Below, piece after piece: positions 56,680 through 64,000 of a DNA stretch of 64,000 bases. Numbering within the stretch: position 1 is the first letter of the stretch; every line of letters starts with the position of its first letter. The notes under the pieces are model-generated. The model was not told where the DNA came from. It did no database searches and saw nothing but the letters and a program-made list of their open reading frames with translations. The translations under genes were made by a program, and so were the position numbers. This DNA is from Capsicum annuum (Eukaryota; Streptophyta; Magnoliopsida; Solanales; Solanaceae): assembly GCF_002878395.1 (NCBI RefSeq), contig NC_061121.1, positions 15,962,753 through 16,026,752 on the forward strand, read 5' to 3'.

Positions 56680-59600
56680 TCTAATACCCCACATTTTTGA
56701 CTAGAATGAAAATCCATTAATCATATGCATAGATATTCCTCAAACCTCGAATCCTATGTAAATTTAGTGTGTTAATAAATTATGTAGTGTGGGAATCTAT
56801 TTGAGCATGAATTAAGATCATAAAGGTCCCCTAACTCAAGTAAAAGTTGAAAGCTTTCCTATCGTTCAAGTTTTAGTGAGCGTCATAACTTGGGTCAACT
56901 TAAATCGACTATAACTCCTTGTATAAATTGAATTAGAGGACCTACTATCTATCAAATGAACTATCTTTGAATTAGATTTCCAACGATACCAATTTTTCCC
57001 AAATCTGATATCGGAGAAAAGAGTTATGCCCATTTACTCCAGTATGTCAGCCTGGAAAACTAACTGATGACATTTTGTGATAAGTTATCACAAGTGCGAA
57101 GACTTATCACAAATGTCGTCAGCCTTAGGCAGAAATCCACTCCTAGTGATGACATTTTATGATAATTTATCACAAGTGTGACGACTTATCACAAATGTCA
57201 TTAGCCTTAGGCAGAAATCCATCAATTCCAACCCCCTAATGACGATATTAGTGATGACTTATCACAAGTCTGACGACCTATCACAAATGTCGCCAGCCTT
57301 ATATTTTCAGCAACTGTGAAGCGGTTTAGTAAGGGTATTTTGGTATTTTTCCTTCACTTCCCACGACTTAAATCCTTCAAGCGACATAACTTTTTCTTAT
57401 TTTTCTTCAGTTAAACATCTCAAAAAATTCTCTCATACACTCTCAACCATAAGATTAGGGTTTCCAATCAAGATTATCTCCTCAAGAACAAGAACATTCT
57501 CTCCCAAATGGGTTAAACCTTAGTCAACAAAAATCAATAATCTTAAAGAAACATTAGATCTCTTTCAAGATTCAAGCCGATTTCACCGCTAGTTTTCACG
57601 AATCTTCAATCTAAGGTATGCATAGTGTTCATCCACAGATTATTTTCATTTTTGGAGTTCAAGAACCCTTTTTTAAATTATGAATCATGAAGTTATGTTG
57701 TGGGTTGATTATGTTTGTGTGATTGATTATTCACCAGCTCCCAAGTTTGAATCTTTATGTGATTTTATGAAATTAGGATGACATACAAATTAAAATATAT
57801 GAATTTTGGGTTGTTTGAATCATTAATGTGATGAATATGCCTATACCACAAGGTGTTTATGCAAGGTGTTTGATAAAATACCTAAGAGACTATAAATCAT
57901 GTATTATAGCTAAATAGAACTTAACTGACAAGTCCATGCTCTATTCCTTATAACTCAACATGAATTCCATGCTAATTGTTGTGTATTGTTGTTGTGATAT
58001 GGAATTCTCAATAAATTAGAATCATGCAAGTATTTACATGTTATATGCATTACCTTTCATGTATAAGATGTTGAGAACCATGTGTAGTATGAAATCCTCT
58101 ATTTTTTGTATTATGAATTGTGGATTCTATTCCTATGATCAATAAGTATCATGTGTCAGTTTTCTTCCATTGAGTCCTAGAGGTACTTGCACCCAAAAAA
58201 TATAGTTGTGTGCCTAGAGCTGAGTCAGTCTTAAGATAATCTTAGTCATGCTATGATCAGTAGAACTCAGTCAGTTACAGAATTTAGAACTCTCAAACAG
58301 TTATAGAACTTAAGAAATCTCAGTAATCTAAGTATCGTTATCATTCTAGCTTTAATTCAGTACTCATCTCAGATCTCAGTAACATTATAGAAATCAATTC
58401 AGGACTTAGTATCATTCATTCAGATAATAGATTCAGTAGTATTTTGTTAGATAACGGAACCAAGTGAACTTAGTCAGCTCAGTCAAGTAAGAAACTAAGT
58501 AAAATCTTTAGTTCAGTTCAAGTACAAGTTCTAAGAATTAGTTCAAAGTCTTTCAGTTGAGAGTAGGAGCTAGCATCGAGCAAGTGCAGGGATAAAGACT
58601 CCCCGTTAGAGTGTAAGAGATATTAGGAGCAATCCCTAAACTCTAAAACTACATAGCCTGTGCAGGATGTAGGAGTGACCCATCAGAAAAAGAATTGGCA
58701 TCCGTCAGAGAGGCTAGACTATTATACTGCCTTAGGCTTGACTTTCTATGAGGGTCACCCATTAGATAGGCTTGACCAGAGAGGTATTTACCTATGGCAC
58801 AGTATTGAAACCCTTTTAGCTGGGGTTACAGGTTAGACCCCACTAGTTCAGACTCGGGGCAATCGGTTAAGAACTCCCACAGTTGCAGTTTCAGTATCAA
58901 TCTTCAGATTAGAACTCAAAAATCAGCACTATCACATACAGTCATCTATCTCAGTATAGAACTCAGATAGTTTTAGTGATTCATGGACCACCCGTTAGAT
59001 AGGCCTGGTCTCACACAAAGTTATTCAGTATTAATACTTACTGAGATCACTCGTTAGGTAGGCTTTATCTCAGTCTCAGATTTAGTTGAGTATTCTCATT
59101 ATCAGTTCCATAGATCACCCATCAGTTAGGCTTGATCTTAATCTTAGTAAATCTTAATCATTATCAGAAGATCTAGAGGTCATCCCGCTAGATAGGTTTG
59201 ATCTCAGATTCAGCTAGTTGATATCCATTATCAGTAAACTTAGTTATCCAGTTTATTAGTATTAATAAGTACAGGTATTAATTTTAGATTCAGTATCAGT
59301 TATCAGATTCAGTCCCAGTATGCTCAGTTACAGAATGTTAAGTAGTTATAGATTCTCTATATATGCTAATCCAGCTCTTACATATCATTCTGTTAAGTTG
59401 TGTTCATGCATAAGCCCTTGCATTCAGCTTTATCCTATTTGCATACTCAGTACATTCAAACATACTAATGTATTTGCGCTATGGTGTTTATTTGATGCCA
59501 TAGGTTCATAATCACGAGATCCAGAGTACTCTTAGCAGTCCAGACTCAGTCAGCAGCAGTAGACATAGTAGTGATTCCTCATCATCTGAGGATTTTTCTT

Positions 59601-59900
59601 ATGTTAGTACTTCATTAAATTCAGTTTATTTTTAGTAGATGGAGTTAGTTGGGGACATGTCCCATCAACTCTATAGTTCAGATAGTTAGAGGCCTTTTCA
59701 GACAGACGTATTAGTATTCAATTTTTAATGTTGAGTATTTTAGACGTTTGAATCTTATGGCAAGTTTTTACCAGTTTCTGCATTTATTTTATTATATTAT
59801 GCAGTACTCAGGTATGGATATCAGAAGAGGGTTATCTTGAGATCCTTTGGGATCATAAGCACCATGTGGCATTTCAGTTCCAAAAAATTGGGGTGTTACA
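56680..59900 (+). mobile_element. Solo LTR, Tekay-type, 3221 bp, in 5' LTR of D
   Basis: It starts TCTAATACCCC (ancestral TG probably) and ends TTGGGGTGTTACA. The flanks are aagct (56675-56679) and aagtt (59901-59905), one change; the uninterrupted site in the 3' LTR copy reads aagctgtcatcc. No coding or PBS inside. It includes three palindromic repeats (57066-57300). At 58730-59220 is a series of units of the type gatcacccattagttaggcttgatct, which resemble, in the other direction, the 65-bp array of element D. Confidence 0.88.
57066..57300. repeat. Palindromic tandem repeat, three copies
   Basis: The first copy (57066-57147) opens gatgacatttTGTGATAAgTTATCACAag and closes cttatcacaaatgtcgtcag; the second starts at 57148 (82 on), and the third, shorter, at about 57240. 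The core TTGTGATAA-g-TTATCACAA is a perfect palindrome round one base in copy 1. The outer parts (gAYGACATTT.GTGATAAG and CTTATCACAAATGTCGTC) are also complementary, giving nested stems. Copies 1 and 2 also share agccttaggcagaaatcca as spacer. Confidence 0.88.
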
Positions 59901-60790
59901 AAGTTGTCATCCCTGCCCTTTCTTGGTGCTGAATCCCACTCCCAACTAAATAGATACTGAACTGATTCTTAGACTGTACTAGACTGAGCTAAATCTGTTA
60001 CTTGATTGGTCTAACTGAGTTCACTTGGTTTCTGTTGACTAACGAAATACTGTTGAGTTCTGTTATCTGGTTGAAAGCTACTGAGTTTTGAATTGAATAC
60101 TTGAATACTACTGAGGTCTGAACTGAATAATGAACTGGAATAGACTAATACTGAGATTACTGAGTCTTTCTACGTCATGGAACTAACTAAGTTCTACTGA
60201 TTTTGGCACGACTAAGATCATCCTAAAAATTAATACTGGCTCTAGAAAATCAGCTAAATTATCGGGTACAAGTACCCCCAGAACTCAATATCTTGAAAAT
60301 AACAAGACATGATAATTTGTGAATAGCATACAATGGACTATCATTGATAATACAATCAATGAAACACCTCTTCAAGCACTTGGAAGTCTTAAACATGAAA
60401 TGTATAAGGATGCATACTAATGTCTCGTAATTCATTCAATAAGGAATGCACATGAATAGGAATGCATGCAACATGTCATAATTCATTCACTAAGGATTTT
60501 CAACAAACACTTGGCATACATTAACTTATACATAATTGGGGATTTCATGCTAAACATTCTATAATGACTCTATTTCCTTCACATAAGCATTTTATCAAAC
60601 ATATAGGGAGGGGGGCATACTTTGGTTATACAACAATCAACACATCCCACTAACATGGTTACATTAATAAACTTGCAACATAAGGGATTTATCATGAATA
60701 TTATGGAAATCATCACATACAAGGGGTAAATTCGAAAACTTGTAATCTAGAACATGAATCACAACTCAACAATAACACAAACATAAATCA

Positions 60791-62859
60791 TGTGATGACT
60801 AGGGGTAGTCTCGTGTCATTACAAACATGGTATCAGAGCATAGAGTTCAAGTGTCTTAGGGTGTCTATGAAGTCGTGTTTAGTAGAGTCTTGCATAACGG
60901 TTCGGAGACATCTGTACTTTTCTTCGAGCGGCTATAGGGCATTTAGGAAATTTTTCCCTTCTTTCAAGTCTCAGATCATGCAGTAGAAGTGTTATCTAAG
61001 AAATTTATGTAGATCCTCATCTTGCTGCATTCATGCCAACTCTGCCTTAGTTTAGAGGTAACAAAAATAGTGAATCTCAAATTCCTATAGATAGAGTTTC
61101 CTCAACCAGTCCCATAGGTAGTTATTGGATTACACATTGGCTTAAAAATTATCCCATCAGTGCCCTTATGTCCTAAAGTTTTAATTATCTCATTAATGTT
61201 CATGAAAATTATGCATTAAGCTGAAGTCAGATTTGCTTTCAGATTCCCTCTTAGGATCTCTTTTTACAGTATATAATCTAGAGTTAGTATTATAAACCCA
61301 GAAGTTTAGCAGTAGTAGAGTTGGGATAGCGTTATCTAGATTGAGCAAATTATATATTCATGAGGATTGTTGTACAAAGGGTGAATCAGTAGGCTTGAAC
61401 AATGTATGCAAGGATTTAAGTTTGGTGGTTCAATATGAAGTATGATGGTGTGGATGTAAGTTAAGAGATGTGATATTAGTGGTTTATGAAGAAACAGAAG
61501 CAGATGATGTGTTTAGTGAGGCAAGTATCTATCGAGTCTATGATTGCAGAAGCTAAAGAAAGTTAAGGGTATTATATTCTATGGGATTTTGGTATTTATG
61601 TGTATTATTATACCCCAGACTCTAGAGTAAAGTAATTGCAGATCAGTTTAGAGTTTAGTAAAGTAGTTCATAGACTTTGAATGATGGCTTAAGTCTTAGG
61701 GGGAGATGATTGAACAAGTAATCAATTCAGGCCCTTAGATTTTAGTAGTGAAGTTAGAGTATGGTAGAACATTAATAAGAGAGAATGATTCCCAACCCAT
61801 TCTTATTTCAGTGTTGTATTCTAGTAATCACGATATCTACTCATGTCTTACATGTCAACTCTATCATCACAGCTCATATTCATGTACTTTATAGAAAATC
61901 ATGTACTTTCCTAGTTCTTAGAATGAGGATTTCCAGTTCACTCAATAGTATGAATCATATTCCATGAAATCATGAACTTCAAACTCACATCATGCAGCTC
62001 ATCACTCATGCACTCATGCTTTATAGAATGTTCAGTTCTAAATACTTATGCTAGACTCCTAATGATCAGTGAAATTCAGATTATGTCATGTATGTCCTCA
62101 GTTCGTACCTCTCTAATGAATTTATGTCATTGATACTTTATTCCTCAGGCCTTAGTTGGGTGTCAAAGTTGTTCTTTCATGCTTCAGGTACTCATGTTCC
62201 AACTTTCAATGACCTCTCCTTATGTCATGATTAGTTTAAATTCTATGTGTGTTTTTATGGGGTAGTGCATGGAAGTTTTAAGTATAGAGGTTTATATAAT
62301 AGGAGAAAGATGCTTTTGTGGATGTTTTCCTAGAAGTTCATATGTGGTTATGTACATAAGATTGAATGTCATGTTAGTGTACAAGTGAAGCGTATAGTTG
62401 AGTATAAGCTTTCAGTATGAGTCAGTCCGTATAGCCAATAATTCATATTAGCAATCAGACAGATGAGTTCCTATGGTTTTTCCATCTTCCAATCTAGTTT
62501 TACTATCTGAATTTCCATGAATATGGCCATTCCATTAGATAAACTATTTGCATCCATGAAAATAACGAATTCAGCTCGATTCATGTATCATACATCACAT
62601 TTAAGATTTCAAAATTCAGTCATGACTCCGTTTATAAGTGTCCCGTATATCATCTCATTCTTTTCTTAGTATTGCAGCTAAGAAAGTATCATTCGGGGGA
62701 TGAAATGTCCCACGGGGGAGATGTTACCTTGAGTTTTCATGTCCTAAACTTCTCATCTTTTCTTTATGAAACCAGATCTAGCCTGACGCAATGGATACTC
62801 ATATGTTGAATCTCTTATTTCTATCTTAGCCTTATAACCATTCCCATGTCAGTGCATGT
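60791..62859 (+). mobile_element. Remnant of a pol-less Tekay-like element (+)
   Basis: It opens with the last bases of an LTR (GTGTCATTACA, ending 60823), then a PBS, a leader resembling that of the complete Tekay element (gagttcaagtgtcttagggtg against ttttaaggtgtcctaggg), and a gag-like start at about 61031 with one early stop (MPTLP.FRGNKNSESQIPID). No pol follows. After about 1.6 kb of text without coding I can name, tcattcgggggatgaaatg and cacgggggagatg (62689-62721) look like the tail and PPT. TGTTACCTTGAG at 62722 looks like the 3' LTR start, cut at 62859. Confidence 0.65.
60828..60840 (+). other. Primer-binding site of the remnant at 60791
   Basis: TGGTATCAGAGCA, four bases after an LTR end in TTACA; full match to the usual tRNA-Met type site. 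Confidence 0.85.
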
Positions 62860-64000
62860 TGTTGACACCTAATTTTTTCCCTCCACAACTAAATTTAATC
62901 CTAAGTTTCTTCGATTTTTAATAAAATTAAAATATTTATTTCCTTCGAATAATTTTTTTCAAAATATATTTGTAGAAGATTATATAATATCGTGTTCAAT
63001 TATACAAGATTATATAATTTGATTACTTAAATATTTATTCAATGGAATATCAGATTTTAATCAAGCATTATTTTGAAAATAAATTCAAATGATTAAAATC
63101 ATGGCTTAAATGTAATTTATTCTAGAAAATAATTTGTTTGAATAAATATATGTTTGATTTTATCAAATCAAGAACCCCGGGATCAAATAACGTGTTAATT
63201 CATATCAAAATTCAATTCAATTTAGTCAAATTATTAAAATTGATCCTAATTGAAATCAAATTGGTCATATTTACAATGCAATGGACCAATCTAATTTTCA
63301 ATTGGATCGAAATATTAATTACTTTAAGCTAAAACCTAAATTTTTGATTGGAGGTTATATTTTAAATAACCCCTACATTCTTAACAATATTATGATCTAT
63401 CCAATTCAACAAAACCAGCCCAACTCCATCGGCGCAACCCATTTTTTTACCTGACCCAATTAAACTCCATCGGCCCAACCCTTCCAGCCACAAACCAAGC
63501 CCAATCCCACTATCCTTCCCCCTTAACCAGCAAAATCTAGAAAATGCATACAACTCAAAACAACAGTGTACAACCATAATCGACACAAAAAAAGACAACA
63601 ACGATGAAATGGGTCAACCAACGTCGACCTGACCCCAGACCCAGCTCCGGCCGACCCACACACAACTCCAACCCGGCTCTTTCTTTTTTGTCATATGGCT
63701 TCCCATGTGCGTTTGTACGATAAAAATTGATAAGCATCTAGAATTTGCCAGGTTACAGCCAAATCGTTGTTTCAAAGAATAATTCACCAAAAATCCATTT
63801 AGAATTGGTTGAATTAGTGCTATGAAGGTACATGTGTGCTTAATTTCAATTAGTTGGTGATAATTTGTTTTTCCTAATATATCCAAAATTCAAATTCCCT
63901 TTGATAAGCTCCAAAAAAACTAGTACAAAGATGGGATAACCTTACTCTCATAAAGAAATCCAAAAATTCACCCTCTAAACTTCCAAAATTACCCCTGATA
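62860..64000 (+). repeat. Start of an LTR of another family, cut by window edge
   Basis: TGTTGACACCTAATTTTTTC at 62860 is a common start of gypsy LTRs in plants (recall), here followed by very AT-rich text and then a C-rich part with cccaacccttccagccacaa (63475-63494). It breaks the 3' LTR of the preceding remnant. No second copy is in the window, so the identity is tentative. The reading frames at 63362-63886 look spurious. Confidence 0.5.

Larger units (their letters stand above)
50098..60790 (-). mobile_element. Non-autonomous Tekay-type element D, pol-less
   Basis: On the minus strand: 5' LTR (from 60790 to 55424, split), PBS (55419-55406), a short gag lacking capsid, about 1.3 kb without recognisable coding, PPT (53003-52988) and 3' LTR (52987-50098). 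There is no protease, RT, RNase H or integrase. The internal region is only 2436 bp including a 226-bp insert. PPT, PBS and LTR ends are all kept, so it could have been moved by proteins of a full Tekay element. The flank at 50093-50097 is ataac; the other flank is lost where the 5' LTR breaks off near 60790. Confidence 0.8.
55424..60790 (-). repeat. 5' LTR of element D, split by a solo LTR and truncated
   Basis: The parts are 55424-56679 and 59906 to about 60790. It begins TGTAAATCCCGAG at the PBS side and aligns with 50098-52987 base for base in order. The text tcttcaagcacttggaagtc is at both 51840 and 60370. Homology stops near 60790 (after acaataacacaaacat), where another element's LTR end follows, so the last 0.7 kb or so of this LTR is missing. 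Confidence 0.85.

Noticed and set aside
63362..63886. Minus-strand frames of 60-90 residues near the right edge
   Set aside because: They overlap each other in different frames in C-rich LTR-like text, with no known motifs and no start context.
1..64000. Endogenous pararetrovirus
   Set aside because: No movement protein or coat protein was seen, and every RT belongs to an element with integrase, LTRs or lineage-typical Ty3/gypsy or Ty1/copia context.
1..64000. Host protein genes, tRNA, rRNA or centromeric or telomeric satellites
   Set aside because: No intron-exon host gene, RNA gene fold, long satellite array or telomere repeat was seen. The tRNA-like words are retrotransposon primer-binding sites.

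Overview
The window is plant nuclear DNA from a large, retrotransposon-rich genome. I see no host protein gene, rRNA gene or tRNA gene. Almost every base that can be assigned belongs to an LTR retrotransposon or an LTR left behind by one. The pol proteins are Ty3/gypsy chromoviruses of the Del/Tekay and Galadriel type, one Ty3/gypsy Tat/Ogre-type element and one Ty1/copia (Tork/Tnt1-like) fragment. From recall, the Del/Tekay LTR families with primer-binding sites reading TGGTATCA look like those of Solanaceae such as Capsicum, Nicotiana or Solanum; that is an inference I could not test.

Layout. 1-1705: end of an LTR (-) lying in the integrase of the next element. 1706-8467: Tekay element A (-), with decayed integrase, RNase H, RT, protease, gag, PBS and a 2.4-kb LTR. 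A lies in the pol gene of Tekay element B (+, 8468-10000). At about 10000, B abuts Tekay element C (-, 10001 to about 16262), whose LTR holds a 1.2-kb solo LTR (13689-14900). About 16270-33039 is a Tat/Ogre-type element (+), broken by a Galadriel composite (16601-24018), a 2.0-kb solo LTR (24845-26834) and a 1.8-kb solo LTR (30089-31860). After its integrase this Tat element carries a gene-length antisense ORF that looks like a plant mobile domain (PMD) protein, then a 76-bp tandem array. 33040-37110: LTR piece (-), copia pol piece (-), LTR piece (+) and a hAT-MITE-like end. 37111-49436: a solo LTR (-) split by a structurally complete Tekay element (+, 38188-47655); both have perfect 5-bp target-site duplications. 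49442-50097: AT-rich, unassigned. 50098-60790: Tekay-type element D (-), with both LTRs but no pol and a gag lacking its capsid part. D is invaded by a 226-bp mini-LTR (53033-53258) and a 3.2-kb solo LTR (56680-59900). 60791-62859: remnant of another pol-less element (+). 62860-64000: start of a further LTR.

No reading frame looks functional: all pol and gag regions carry stops or frameshifts, and several have lost catalytic residues. The value of the window lies in its nested history, which can be ordered from target-site duplications. It also holds five TSD-bracketed solo LTRs plus a sixth, 226-bp one. The main unexplained structures are an antisense PMD-like gene in the Tat element, a 2.6-kb inverted repeat made of Galadriel pol and LTR, and short palindromic repeat cassettes that differ between LTR families but sit at a similar place in each LTR.

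Boundaries marked by TSDs, LTR ends or PBSs are good to the base. Domain boundaries inside decayed pol regions are good to a few tens of bases.
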